A DNA stretch of 37,979 nucleotides from Prevotellaceae bacterium UBA1726 (lineage in GTDB: Bacteria; Bacteroidota; Bacteroidia; Bacteroidales; Bacteroidaceae). Of the stretch, positions 14,328 through 22,730 are shown one piece after another. Every line of letters starts with the position of its first letter. The stretch's first letter is position 1. The stretch spans positions 59,359 through 97,337 of the forward strand of contig DCIM01000078.1 in assembly GCA_002316005.1 (NCBI GenBank). The letters are read 5' to 3'. Both the position numbers and the translations under genes were made by a program. Below the pieces are notes generated by a model. That model did not search any database and was not told the DNA's origin. It saw nothing but the letters and a program-made list of their open reading frames with translations.

Positions 14328-15689
14328 TTATATCCAGCCAAACTGGTTGAGGATGATGGCGAGGATTGCCAATGGTGCAATAAAACGAATGAGGAAGAGA
14401 TAGATGCCAAAGACACGAACAGCAACAGTGCCATGGTTGGTTATCTCGTCGCGGAGCATCTTCAAATCACTGAACCATCCCACATAGAGTGCTGTGAGGA
14501 ATCCGCCAACAGGAAGCATAATCTTCGCTGTGACGAAATCGAAGAGGTCGAACATATTCAATCCGCACACTTTATATCCATCCCATATTCCCATTGAAAG
14601 GCTACAGCCCACACCAACAACAACGCAGAAGATGGTACAGCCGATTGCCGACCAGCGACGACGGATATGGAACTCCTCCTTGAGGTAGATGGTAGGAACC
14701 TCGAGTAATCCCATTGCCGATGTCAGTGCGGCAACAGCAAGAAGGATGTAGAACATCAGCGAGAATACATAGCAAAGCATTGGACTTGCATGAAGCACCT
14801 GCTGGAATACATTTGGCAAAGTGATGAATACCAATGAAGGACCAGCCCCCGGTTCGATACCCACCGAGAATGCCGCAGGGAAGATAATAACAACAGCAAG
14901 AACGGCGATGAGAGTATCGATGCAAGCCACATTGACGGCAGAGCCCACGAGTTTGTCTTCCTTACGGAAATATGACGCATAGGTGGCAAGACAACCCATA
15001 CTGAGCGAGAGCGAATAGAATGTCTGTCCCATGGCAGCAAGGAGAGTAGAGTGTGTCACCTGCGAGAAGTCAGGTTTGAAGATAAACTCCAATCCCTTAT
15101 CTCCACCAGGGAGCATGCTTGAGCCAATGGCCAGTACCACGATAAAGAGGAAAAGCAATGGCATCATCAGTTTTGAGCCACGCTCAATACCGCCCTTCAC
15201 ACCAGCAAGGATGACGGCAAGGTTGATGCCCATGAAGACCACCATGCAGACGATTGGTTGAATCGGGTCAGTGACAAAAGCATTGAAATCGGCAGTGAAC
15301 TGTGCCGAGTTCTTATTGGCGAATCCATTCACGCCAGCCTCGAAAAGATATTCCACTGTCCATCCAGCCGCTACGCCATAGTAGCAGAGGATGAGCGAAC
15401 CAGTGAGGACTCCGAGGAATCCCACCCATTTCCAATATTTCGAACCGCCCATCATTCCAAATGCGCGGGCAGTGTTGCTCTGTGCATGACGGCCAACGGC
15501 AAACTCACTGATCATCAGTGGCAAACCGAAGAACAACACGCAAAGAATATAGATGATAAGGAAGGCGGAACCACCATTACGACCAAGTTCGTAAGGGAAA
15601 CGCCATATATTGCCCAGACCTACTGCTGAGCCGGCAGCAACAAGCACGCCAGCAAGACGACTGCCGAAATTACCTCTGTTTTTATCCAT
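14328..15689 (-). CDS. Neurotransmitter:sodium symporter (NSS) family transporter 1
   Basis: The 453-residue protein has about 11 hydrophobic helices and the LeuT-type start AAGSAVGLGNIWRFP (residues about 18-32), which forms the unwound first helix that binds substrate and Na+. The length fits bacterial 11-helix NSS proteins such as Tyt1. It should import an amino acid with Na+ through the inner membrane; the substrate is not readable from sequence. It follows a paralogue (15749-17116) by 59 nt and precedes the HhH gene, so all three may share one transcript from the promoter at 17155-17187. Confidence 0.93.
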   Translation of the reverse strand: MDKNRGNFGSRLAGVLVAAGSAVGLGNIWRFPYELGRNGGSAFLIIYILCVLFFGLPLMISEFAVGRHAQSNTARAFGMMGGSKYWKWVGFLGVLTGSLILCYYGVAAGWTVEYLFEAGVNGFANKNSAQFTADFNAFVTDPIQPIVCMVVFMGINLAVILAGVKGGIERGSKLMMPLLFLFIVVLAIGSSMLPGGDKGLEFIFKPDFSQVTHSTLLAAMGQTFYSLSLSMGCLATYASYFRKEDKLVGSAVNVACIDTLIAVLAVVIIFPAAFSVGIEPGAGPSLVFITLPNVFQQVLHASPMLCYVFSLMFYILLAVAALTSAMGLLEVPTIYLKEEFHIRRRWSAIGCTIFCVVVGVGCSLSMGIWDGYKVCGLNMFDLFDFVTAKIMLPVGGFLTALYVGWFSDLKMLRDEITNHGTVAVRVFGIYLFLIRFIAPLAILAIILNQFGWI

Positions 15690-15748
15690 ATATCAGTGAA
15701 AAGTGAAAAATCTCTACTCTCAAAGTATTCACAATTATCAATTATCAA

Positions 15749-17116
15749 TCAGAACAATCCTAATTCGTTCAGGAATATCAATGTTATGCAAATTGGTGCG
15801 AAATAGCGTATGCATGCTCTATAGAGTGGATAGAGCGGCTGGCGGAGAGTGCCACCATTGGTAAGTTCGTTGCGCAGAATCTTCTCGTCAACAACCCAAC
15901 CAAGGAACAGACATATTATCAATGCGCCAATAGGCATAAGAAGTTTTGCCACAATGAAATCGAACAAGTCGAAGAAGCCAAGACTACAAACCGTCACATC
16001 ACTCCAAATACCGAACGAGAACGAGCAAATCATTCCGAGGAGGAAGCAAATGGCAACAACCATGAGACAACCCAGGGTGCGCGACATCTTGAATTTACGG
16101 ATGAAGATAGCTGCCGACATCTCTAGCATTGAGATTGAGGATGTCAATGCCGCCATGACAAGAAGCAGATAGAACAGCAACGAGAATCCATAGGCCAAGG
16201 CAGGAACACCCGAGAACACCTGTTGGAATACATTTGGCAATGTGATGAACACAAGAGCAGGACCGGCATTCGGTTCAAGTCCCTGAACACTATATACAGC
16301 AGGGAAGATGATAAGTCCCGACATCAATGCAACAAGTGTGTCGATACCAGCTACAGAAAGCGAATCCTTCATGAGATTCACATCCTTGCGGAAGTAGCAG
16401 CCATAGGTGCAGAGACAACAGATTCCCACTGAAAGCGAGAAGAAAGCCTGTCCCATGGCAGAGAGAATGGTAGAACCCGTCACCTTCGAGAAATCAGGAT
16501 GGAAAAGGAACGAGAGTCCTTTGCTTGCGCCAGGAAGGGTGAACGAGCAGAACACCAGAATGGCAATGCAAAGGAACAATACCGGCATCATGATTTTAGC
16601 GCCGCGCTCGATACCTTTCTGTACGCCACAAGCCACAATGACTCCTGTGAAGGCAAGTATCAATCCCAACCAGAGGAGTGGTTTCACTGGGTCGGAAGAG
16701 AATGCAACGAAGTCGTTGGCATAGTCAGTAGCGTTCTTCCCCGCAAAACCGTTTATTCCTGCCTGGAAAGCATATTCGAGCGTCCAACCCGCAACAACGG
16801 CATAATAGCTCAGTACAAGAATGCCTGCAACAACAGGAAACCAACCCATATAGGCCCACATCTTCTTGTTGCCGCTCATGGTGAAGAAAGAATGCGACAC
16901 ATTCTTCTGACCATAACGGCCTATGGCGAGTTCAGAAATCATTACTGGAACGCCAAGCACTATCATAAAGAAAACATAGATAAGTATGAATGCTGCACCA
17001 CCGTTGGCACCAGTCTCAGTAGGGAAACGCCACACATTTCCCAGACCTACTGCCGAGCCGGCTGCAGCCAAAATGGCTCCTATCTTGCTTCCGAAATTTG
17101 TCTTTGATTCACTCAT
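15749..17116 (-). CDS. Neurotransmitter:sodium symporter (NSS) family transporter 2
   Basis: From ATG 17114-17116 the product has 455 residues; the in-frame upstream TTG at 17146 lies outside normal family starts. The signature AAAGSAVGLGNVWRFPTETG is at about residues 17-36, and about 11 hydrophobic helices follow. It is clearly paralogous to the next gene, with the same order of motifs (FSKVTGSTILSAMGQAFFSLS, ALVFITLPNVFQQV). It is an Na+-coupled amino acid importer of unknown substrate. The two genes look like an old tandem duplication with divergent substrates. It is transcribed divergently from the VanZ-like gene. Confidence 0.93.
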   Translation of the reverse strand: MSESKTNFGSKIGAILAAAGSAVGLGNVWRFPTETGANGGAAFILIYVFFMIVLGVPVMISELAIGRYGQKNVSHSFFTMSGNKKMWAYMGWFPVVAGILVLSYYAVVAGWTLEYAFQAGINGFAGKNATDYANDFVAFSSDPVKPLLWLGLILAFTGVIVACGVQKGIERGAKIMMPVLFLCIAILVFCSFTLPGASKGLSFLFHPDFSKVTGSTILSAMGQAFFSLSVGICCLCTYGCYFRKDVNLMKDSLSVAGIDTLVALMSGLIIFPAVYSVQGLEPNAGPALVFITLPNVFQQVFSGVPALAYGFSLLFYLLLVMAALTSSISMLEMSAAIFIRKFKMSRTLGCLMVVAICFLLGMICSFSFGIWSDVTVCSLGFFDLFDFIVAKLLMPIGALIICLFLGWVVDEKILRNELTNGGTLRQPLYPLYRACIRYFAPICITLIFLNELGLF

Positions 17117-17154
17117 AAAAGTAAATGGTTCTAAAAATTCTTCCAATTTGTATG

Positions 17155-17187
17155 CAAAATTATAAAAAAAATGTCTACTTTTGCAGA
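17155..17187 (-). promoter_or_regulatory. Promoter of the NSS operon
   Basis: On the minus strand the -7 box TAATTTTG lies at 17155-17162. A degenerate -33 (TCTG) sits 21 nt upstream at 17184-17187. It overlaps the divergent plus-strand promoter of the VanZ-like gene. Confidence 0.5.
17176..17183 (+). promoter_or_regulatory. -7 promoter box TACTTTTG of the VanZ-like gene
   Basis: This is an exact TAnnTTTG match. The nearest TTTG upstream (17147-17150) is 25 nt away, longer than usual. Its position between the ATG at 17125 and the one at 17230 shows that the VanZ-like protein starts at 17230. Confidence 0.55.
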
Positions 17188-17229
17188 AATTTTAAAGAAA
17201 AATCGCCAAATAAGATAAAAAGAGAATCT

Positions 17230-17637
17230 ATGGGTAACACTTTCACAAGATATATCAAGCAACAGCCACTATCGTGCATAGTCATAGCAGCAATATGGAT
17301 TGTCTGCATGATACCAGTTCCAGAGACTCCACTTAGCAATGTACGGTTCATTGACAAATGGACTCACCTTGTGATGTATGGGGGATTGGTATTTGTTATT
17401 ATGGTGGAATATGGGCGTAGGAAAAAAACGCTTCAATTGAAGCGACTCCTACTTGGTGGATTGCTGGCACCAATAGTGATGGGTGGACTTGTGGAATTGG
17501 CACAAGCCTACCTCACCAATGGTGTTCGCTCGGGCGATTGGATTGACTTTGTGGCAAATGCCACAGGAGCCTTGATAGGTGCATTTATCGGTATTCCTCT
17601 GGCACGATATCTCGCCACTCGGAATAAGGATGCTTAA
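17230..17637 (+). CDS. VanZ-like membrane protein
   Basis: From ATG 17230 the protein has 135 residues. Four hydrophobic helices are visible (about 15-32, 46-62, 75-95 and 107-125). The VanZ-like hallmarks are VRFIDKWTHLVMYGGL and a C-terminal RSGDWIDFVANATGALIGA segment. VanZ itself gives low-level teicoplanin resistance by an unknown route. Most chromosomal homologues, including this one, have no known role and should not be called resistance genes. The end overlaps the convergent CYTH gene by 53 nt. Confidence 0.85.
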   Translation: MGNTFTRYIKQQPLSCIVIAAIWIVCMIPVPETPLSNVRFIDKWTHLVMYGGLVFVIMVEYGRRKKTLQLKRLLLGGLLAPIVMGGLVELAQAYLTNGVRSGDWIDFVANATGALIGAFIGIPLARYLATRNKDA

Positions 17638-18085
17638 TCATATAAGCATTGCGGAAATGAATGTCGACCGACACTTCAGGACCGATAAAATCTGGTTTTT
17701 CGAAAGCCTCCTCAACACTTCCCAACTCCACTTCGGCCATTACAAGACCGTCGTTTTCGCCATGAAATTCATCAACCTCGAAAGTGTGGTCGCCTGACTT
17801 CACAAGATAACGATGCTTGTCGATGAATCCTCCCTTGCAGAGTTTGAACAGCGCTTCAGCCTCCGACATTTCAATCTCCTTCTCGAATTCGTAGCGAGCA
17901 ATGGCATTTATGTCGGTCTTACCTTTGATGGTAATATACGCCTTGTCATCGCGAGTACGAATGCGCACCGTAGCACCCTCAGAAGGGATATAACCCTGAC
18001 GGATGTGACTACAGGAAAAGGCGGCACTCTTGAAAGCACCGCCTTTCTTCACGAGAAACTTACGTTCAATCTCAAGTCCGTCCAT
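17585..18085 (-). CDS. CYTH-domain protein (triphosphate-processing fold)
   Basis: From ATG 18083-18085 the product has 166 residues. It opens with the ExExK signature (LEIERKF, E5-E7-K9) and continues with the basic and acidic strands of the CYTH tunnel (TVRIRTRDDKAYITIKG, YEFEKEIE, FEVDEFHG, AEVELGS). CYTH enzymes cleave inorganic triphosphate or make cAMP. Small bacterial proteins of this length are mostly tripolyphosphatases, which I infer here. The start codon overlaps the stop of the 45-residue membrane protein (TAATG), so the two are translationally coupled. The 3' end overlaps the VanZ-like gene on the other strand. Confidence 0.88.
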   Translation of the reverse strand: MDGLEIERKFLVKKGGAFKSAAFSCSHIRQGYIPSEGATVRIRTRDDKAYITIKGKTDINAIARYEFEKEIEMSEAEALFKLCKGGFIDKHRYLVKSGDHTFEVDEFHGENDGLVMAEVELGSVEEAFEKPDFIGPEVSVDIHFRNAYMIKHPYSEWRDIVPEEYR

Positions 18086-18222
18086 TAGAGTGTCATTGTG
18101 TAGATAGCGTAAGCAACTGCAAGTACCAAAAGCACACCGCCAATCCAAGCGATTACCTTCTCTGCCTGCTTCTTCTCCTGTGCCTCGTGATTAGCACGCT
18201 GATTCTTTCTTTTCTGTGACAT
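18085..18222 (-). CDS. Small single-helix membrane protein (45 aa)
   Basis: The ATG at 18220-18222 opens a 45-codon frame. A basic N-terminus (MSQKRKNQRANHEAQEKKQ) is followed by one hydrophobic helix (about residues 24-41, VIAWIGGVLLVLAVAYAI) and a short tail, YTMTL. Its TAA overlaps the CYTH start codon. It lies 41 nt after prfB. The clean topology, tight coupling and A-rich leader support a real gene. I do not know a name for it. Confidence 0.72.
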   Translation of the reverse strand: MSQKRKNQRANHEAQEKKQAEKVIAWIGGVLLVLAVAYAIYTMTL

Positions 18223-18263
18223 AAGTTTTATTTTTTAATTTAAGGATTTATGATTATTTGATT

Positions 18264-19382
18264 TTATTCATCGTTTACAGGGAACTCCATCAGATAAGCC
18301 TTGATGAAACCGTCAATCTTTCCGTCCATCACTCCATCAACATCACCTGTCTGGAAGTTTGTGCGATGGTCCTTCACACGACGGTCGTCAAACACATACG
18401 AACGAATCTGACTTCCCCACTCTATCTTCTTCTTGCCAGCCTCAATCTTTGCCTGAGCCTCAAGACGCTTCTTCATAGCGCGGTCGTAGAGTTGTGACTT
18501 CAACAGACGCATAGCATTCTCGCGGTTTTGCTGCTGCTTGCGACTCTCGGTATTGGCAATGAGGATTTCCTCTTCCTCGCCTGTGTCAGGGTCAGTGTAG
18601 AGATAGCGCACACGAACACCCGTCTCCACCTTGTTGACATTCTGTCCACCAGCACCAGATGAGCGGAAAGTGTCCCAAGAAATCTTTGACGGATCAACAT
18701 ACACCTCGATGGTATCATCAATGAGCGGAGAAACGAAGACAGAAGCAAAACTGGTCATTCGCTTTCCCTGAGCATTATAAGGCGACACTCGTACAAGGCG
18801 ATGAACGCCACTCTCAGATTTCAGGAATCCATATCCATATTCGCCACCTTCAATCTCCATTGTGACCGACTTTATTCCCGCCTCGTCACCCTCCTGAAGG
18901 TCGCTCACTGTCACTTTATATCCGCCCTTCTCAGCCCATCGCATATACATACGCATGAGCATCTCAGCCCAATCCTGAGCCTCTGTGCCACCAGCACCAG
19001 AGTTGATTTTCAGTACGCAGTCCATCGGATCTTCCTTCTGGCGGAGCATATTGCGAAGTTCGAGTTTCTCAACTGCAGCAACGGCTTTCTGATAGTCGGC
19101 ATCAACCTCTGCCTCAGTCACCATCTCGTCCTTGAAGAAATCGAAAGCGAGTTGCAGTTCGTCAGCAGCAAGGCGTACCTCCTTGTAACCGACAATCCAC
19201 TTCTCAATGTCCTTTACCTTCTTCATCTGCTCCTGTGCACGCTCAGTGTCGTCCCAGAAATCAGGGGCCTGAGTGCGCAACTGTTCCTCCTCAAACTCAA
19301 CCTGCTTCTGGTCGATATTGAGGTAACGGTAGAGAGCATCTGCTCTGTTTTGTATATCTTTTAACTGATCAAGTGTAATCAC
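18264..19382 (-). CDS. prfB: Peptide chain release factor 2 (RF2)
   Basis: The 372-residue product aligns along its length with RF2. It has an N-terminal coiled-coil domain, the stop-codon reading block HRLVRVSPYNAQGKRMTS (SPY at 200-202 where E. coli has SPF), the GGQ catalytic motif (245-247, SSGAGGQNVN) and the conserved end WGSQIRSYV. RF2 releases chains at UGA and UAA. The start is GTG (19380-19382), 1 nt after the stop of the acyl-CoA ligase gene, so translation may be coupled. The N-terminal domain is in one continuous frame, with no CTTTGA programmed frameshift near codon 25 (the sequence there is TAC CTC AAT ATC). Confidence 0.96.
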   Translation of the reverse strand: MITLDQLKDIQNRADALYRYLNIDQKQVEFEEEQLRTQAPDFWDDTERAQEQMKKVKDIEKWIVGYKEVRLAADELQLAFDFFKDEMVTEAEVDADYQKAVAAVEKLELRNMLRQKEDPMDCVLKINSGAGGTEAQDWAEMLMRMYMRWAEKGGYKVTVSDLQEGDEAGIKSVTMEIEGGEYGYGFLKSESGVHRLVRVSPYNAQGKRMTSFASVFVSPLIDDTIEVYVDPSKISWDTFRSSGAGGQNVNKVETGVRVRYLYTDPDTGEEEEILIANTESRKQQQNRENAMRLLKSQLYDRAMKKRLEAQAKIEAGKKKIEWGSQIRSYVFDDRRVKDHRTNFQTGDVDGVMDGKIDGFIKAYLMEFPVNDE

Positions 19383-19383
19383 T

Positions 19384-21192
19384 CTATTCTACGTATAGTT
19401 TATCTATTAATTCCTTATAGCTGGCTGCCACGACATTACGCTTTATCTTTAGCGTATTTGTCAGTTCGCCGCGCTCCATTGAGAAGTGGTGAGGCAGCAA
19501 CACAAAGTGCTTTATCATCTCATAGTGAGCCAACGACTGCTGGAGGGTGTCAATGCGCTCTGCCACCATGGCATGAACCTTCTCGTTGGCACAGAGTTCC
19601 TCGCGGTCCTTGAAACTGATACCGTTGTCCGTTGCCCATTTCTCAAGCACTTCGTAGGCAGGGACTATCAATGCAGAAACAAACTTCCGCTCATCGGCAA
19701 TGACACAAATCTGCTCCACATACTTATCGACAAGAATCTTTGATTCTATCATCTGAGGAGCGATATATTTTCCGTTCGAAGTCTTGAAGAGGTCCTTCTT
19801 GCGGTCGGTAATATACAACTCGCCATTGGTAAGATGACCGATATCGCCAGTGCGGAAATAGCCATCCTCTGTGAACGACTGAGCATTCAAGTCAGGACGG
19901 TTGTAATATCCCTTCGTGATGGTAGGACCCTTGAGCAGAATCTCTCCATCCTCAGCAATCTTGATGTCAAGTCCCGGTAGCGGGCGACCGATTGAACCTA
20001 CAGTGTATGGCTCGTCCACATGGTCGTTGGATGCTGTAGCAAACGACTCCGTAAGACCATATCCCACCATCATGTTAATGCCGATGGTATGGATGAATTC
20101 CTCAACCTTTGGCGAAACGGCAGCTCCTGCTGTAGGGAAGAAATGCGGATTCACAAGACCCATTTCCTTACGGATGAGCGAGAAGATGGTGTTGTTGACA
20201 ACCTTATATTCGAGTTCAAGGTCGAGTGGTACTCGCTTGCCTTTGCTCTTATACTCGATGTTGTATTTATGACCTATCTTGAGGGCATTCTTGAAAATCG
20301 CCTGCTTCACTGGTCCGGCATTGTCAATCTGTGCCTGAACAGCGGCATACACCTTCTCCCAGAAACGAGGAACAGAACACATACAAGTAGGATGCGTCTC
20401 GCGCATTGCCTCCTGAACAGCCTTTGTGTCAGTCAGCACAATGCTCGTACAACCTTCTGTCATACAGAGCAATCCCCATCCCTTCTCAAAGATGTGAGTG
20501 TAAGGGAGGAAGTTCAGTATTCGGTCTTTTGGTGTGAGAGGCAGTGCCTTGTCGTTTGCCAAGAATGCCGCCTTCGCCTGACCTTGAGTAAGCATCACAC
20601 CTTTTGATGCTCCCGTCGTTCCACTGGTGTAGAGAATACACATCAGGTCATCGTCCTCCACCTCATTGCTGAGTTTGTCAACCTCAGTCTGTCGTGGCAG
20701 TCCATCGCCCATTTTGAGGAAGTCGTCGAAATAGATGCTCAGCGGGTCGTGCGTAGATATGCGTACATTATTATTATAAATGATGAGCTTCTCCAACCCG
20801 TGGCAAATAGAGAACAGATGACGAGCCTTGTTGTATTGCTCCTGGTCGCCTACGAAGATAAAACGGATGTGGGCATCGTTCACCATAAAGGCAATCTGGT
20901 CCTCACTCGATGTGGCATAGAACGGTATTGTTGTTGCGCGAATACCCCATGCTCCAAAATCCGTCAGCACATACTGAATGGAATTCTGCGAGAAGATTGC
21001 GACATTTTCCTTTGGACGGATTCCGATGTTCAACATCGCGTTCGACACACGCTTAGCCTGATGAGAGGCTTCGTTCCATGACATGCTCTTCCACTCTTTT
21101 CCGCCGAAGTCTTTATAGATATAGGCTTCGCGATCGCCGTATATCTTCGCTTGCTCGTTGAGCAGCACTGAGAGATGACATCGTGTCTGCAT
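19384..21192 (-). CDS. Long-chain fatty-acid-CoA ligase (AMP-forming)
   Basis: I chose the ATG at 21190-21192, giving 602 residues. A TTG start at 21279 lies upstream of the promoter. The AMP-binding enzyme motifs are complete: the P-loop YTSGTTGASKGVML (188-201), the YGLTESFATAS block, the hinge TGDIGHLTNGELYITDRKKDLFKTSNGKYI, and the C-terminal lysine region LKIKRN. The ACSL/FadD-like length and the GKYIAP element point to long or medium acyl chains. The enzyme activates fatty acids to acyl-CoA at the inner membrane. It leads an operon with prfB, the small membrane protein and the CYTH gene; the link to translation termination is probably positional. Confidence 0.93.
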   Translation of the reverse strand: MQTRCHLSVLLNEQAKIYGDREAYIYKDFGGKEWKSMSWNEASHQAKRVSNAMLNIGIRPKENVAIFSQNSIQYVLTDFGAWGIRATTIPFYATSSEDQIAFMVNDAHIRFIFVGDQEQYNKARHLFSICHGLEKLIIYNNNVRISTHDPLSIYFDDFLKMGDGLPRQTEVDKLSNEVEDDDLMCILYTSGTTGASKGVMLTQGQAKAAFLANDKALPLTPKDRILNFLPYTHIFEKGWGLLCMTEGCTSIVLTDTKAVQEAMRETHPTCMCSVPRFWEKVYAAVQAQIDNAGPVKQAIFKNALKIGHKYNIEYKSKGKRVPLDLELEYKVVNNTIFSLIRKEMGLVNPHFFPTAGAAVSPKVEEFIHTIGINMMVGYGLTESFATASNDHVDEPYTVGSIGRPLPGLDIKIAEDGEILLKGPTITKGYYNRPDLNAQSFTEDGYFRTGDIGHLTNGELYITDRKKDLFKTSNGKYIAPQMIESKILVDKYVEQICVIADERKFVSALIVPAYEVLEKWATDNGISFKDREELCANEKVHAMVAERIDTLQQSLAHYEMIKHFVLLPHHFSMERGELTNTLKIKRNVVAASYKELIDKLYVE

Positions 21193-21215
21193 AGGCTTAA
21201 ATCTGTTTCTTATGG

Positions 21216-21247
21216 CAAAAATACTAATATTTTTGTTAACCACCAAA
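21216..21247 (-). promoter_or_regulatory. Promoter of the acyl-CoA ligase/prfB operon
   Basis: On the minus strand the -7 box TATTTTTG (21216-21223) and the -33 box TTTG (21244-21247) are 20 nt apart, a full match to the Bacteroidetes consensus. The leader before ATG 21192 is about 17 nt. Confidence 0.75.
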
Positions 21248-21290
21248 AGAAACAGCAGTTTTTTACTTCCAACCATCAATCTTGCCCACC

Positions 21291-21343
21291 TACCAAAAAC
21301 CTATCAAAAACCTATCATTATGATATATCAGTGATAGGTTTCT
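21291..21343 (-). repeat. CCTATC hairpin element, copy 1 (terminator-like)
   Basis: On the minus strand, AAACCTATCA and TGATAGGTTT form a 10-bp stem followed by a T-run and a further GATAGGTTTTTGG. It shares about 34 nt with copy 2 (one 1-nt indel). It stands 44 nt upstream of the acyl-CoA ligase -33 box and may insulate that promoter from read-through. Confidence 0.55.
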
Positions 21344-21421
21344 GCCGCAAGCAACATCATGAATAAATGCGAATTTCTTTTACACACAATTCCGCGAAAA
21401 TCAAAACGCCGTTTTCTGCCG

Positions 21422-21482
21422 GTCATTCCATTGATTTCTACGCAATATTCCATTCGAATGTGCGCGTCATTCCATTGGAATA
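21422..21482. repeat. 22-bp-period ATTCCATT array, site 1
   Basis: Three copies of a [T/A]ATTCCATT half-palindrome start at about 21423, 21447 and 21467 (24 and 20 nt apart, 44 nt between the outer two). The last reads ATTCCATTGGAAT, a perfect 13-nt palindrome. The same core recurs as a tandem array at 35189-35254. Confidence 0.5.
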
Positions 21483-21616
21483 ATCGGCACATTTCAGCGC
21501 TAAATACAAAACCTTGACAATCAATGATTTAGGATTACAATTGTGGCAACTTGCAGAGAATGAAGGTAAAAAGACACTTGTGATTTTTTCTTACAACTAA
21601 TACAAGCCGTCATTCA

Positions 21617-21670
21617 TACCAAAACCTATCAAAAACCTATCATTATGATAGGTGATAGATGATAGGTTTT
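21617..21670 (-). terminator. CCTATC hairpin element, copy 2 (terminator of the dut-M20 operon)
   Basis: On the minus strand, 14 nt after the M20 stop codon, ACCTATCA-TAA-TGATAGGT forms a tight hairpin followed by TTTT. AAAACCTATC and GATAGGTTTT at the outer ends can form an alternative 10-bp stem. It is a good intrinsic terminator. Confidence 0.65.
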
Positions 21671-21683
21671 CTGTATTTCGCTC

Positions 21684-22721
21684 TTATCCCAAGAGGTCAA
21701 GATAGAACTGAATTGCGTCTTCTATCTCGCTGATTTCAATATACTCATCAGCCGAATGTGAACGAGAAGATTCACCAGGACCGAGTTTGACCGAAGGGAA
21801 AGGCATGAGGGCTTGGTCGCTCAATGTAGGACTGCCAAAAGGAGTCTTTCCTGTGGCCACGCATTTCTGAATGAGAGGATGACTCTCGCTTATTGAAGAC
21901 GAATGAAGACGGAACGAACGAGCCTTCACCTCACTCTTCAGATGTTTCTGAATGAAGGCACATACGAACTCGTTTTTGTAGTATTCGTTTGTGCGGACAT
22001 CAACAACAATCTTGCACTCGTCAGGCACTACATTATGCTGTGTGCCTGCATTTATCTGTGTCACTTGCATCAAGGTAGGACCAAGCAACGGACTTACCTT
22101 CGGGAACTTGTAACTGCGAAGCCAGTTCAAGTCGTCGAGCATTTCATATATGGCATTAATGCCCTCGTTTCTTGCCGCATGACCGCTCTTCCCTCTTGCA
22201 GTAATATCCAACACCATAAGACCCTTTTCCGCTATTGCCGGTTGCATACCAGTCGGTTCGCCTACAATGGCAACATCAATCTTTGGCAATAGAGGCAATG
22301 CCTTTACAATACCATTTGCGCCAGATACTTCCTCCTCGCAAGATGCAAGATAAATAAGGTTGTACTTTTCTGATTTCAGTTGGCGGAATGCCTGAAGAAG
22401 CGACACGAGTCCTCCCCCACAGTCGTTACTGCCAAGACCATAGAGACGGCCGTTCTCAATTGTTGGAGAGAAAGGTTCGCGTGTCCACGAAGCAACCGGT
22501 TTTACTGTGTCGATATGAGCATTGAGAAGAATAGTCGGGTGGTTTTCATCAAAGTTGTGCGAGAAAGCCCACACATTGTTTCCTACACGATGAGCCTCAA
22601 AGCCGTAACCACGAAGTGCCTCTTCCATTATATCAGCAGCAGCCTTCTCGTCACGACTCACCGAAGGTGTTGCAATCAATCGTTGCAACAGCTCAACAGC
22701 ATCTGAAACATACTTTGTCAT
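21684..22721 (-). CDS. M20-family deacylase (ArgE/LysK/DapE-like)
   Basis: The 345-residue protein carries the metal-site motifs of M20 peptidases: H69 and D71 (LLNAHIDTV), D100 (GSNDCGGG), the E130-E131 pair (SCEEEVSG), E155 (VGEPT) and a late His (RSHSADEYIEI). A small dimerisation domain lies in the middle (ITARGKSGHAARNEG). Enzymes of this group remove acetyl or succinyl groups from ornithine, citrulline, lysine or diaminopimelate precursors. Bacteroidetes make arginine through N-succinyl intermediates, so a succinyl-substrate ArgE-like role is possible. No arginine gene is nearby to confirm it. It follows the EnvC-like gene by 9 nt. Confidence 0.85.
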   Translation of the reverse strand: MTKYVSDAVELLQRLIATPSVSRDEKAAADIMEEALRGYGFEAHRVGNNVWAFSHNFDENHPTILLNAHIDTVKPVASWTREPFSPTIENGRLYGLGSNDCGGGLVSLLQAFRQLKSEKYNLIYLASCEEEVSGANGIVKALPLLPKIDVAIVGEPTGMQPAIAEKGLMVLDITARGKSGHAARNEGINAIYEMLDDLNWLRSYKFPKVSPLLGPTLMQVTQINAGTQHNVVPDECKIVVDVRTNEYYKNEFVCAFIQKHLKSEVKARSFRLHSSSISESHPLIQKCVATGKTPFGSPTLSDQALMPFPSVKLGPGESSRSHSADEYIEISEIEDAIQFYLDLLG

Positions 22722-22730
22722 AAAAACTAT

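Larger units (their letters stand above)
21193..21683. other. Intergenic region 21193-21683
   Basis: No gene is seen in these 491 bases. They hold the acyl-CoA ligase promoter (21216-21247), two copies of a CCTATC hairpin element (21291-21343 and 21617-21670), a 22-bp-period ATTCCATT array (21422-21482), and A/T-rich sequence in which I see nothing else. Confidence 0.8.

Noticed and set aside
17125..17229. Longer VanZ-like protein starting at ATG 17125
   Set aside because: The gene's own -7 box (17176-17183) lies downstream of that codon, and the added residues have no family resemblance.
17230..17637. Glycopeptide resistance gene
   Set aside because: Only VanZ-like topology is present; there is no van cluster, and most chromosomal homologues have no resistance role.
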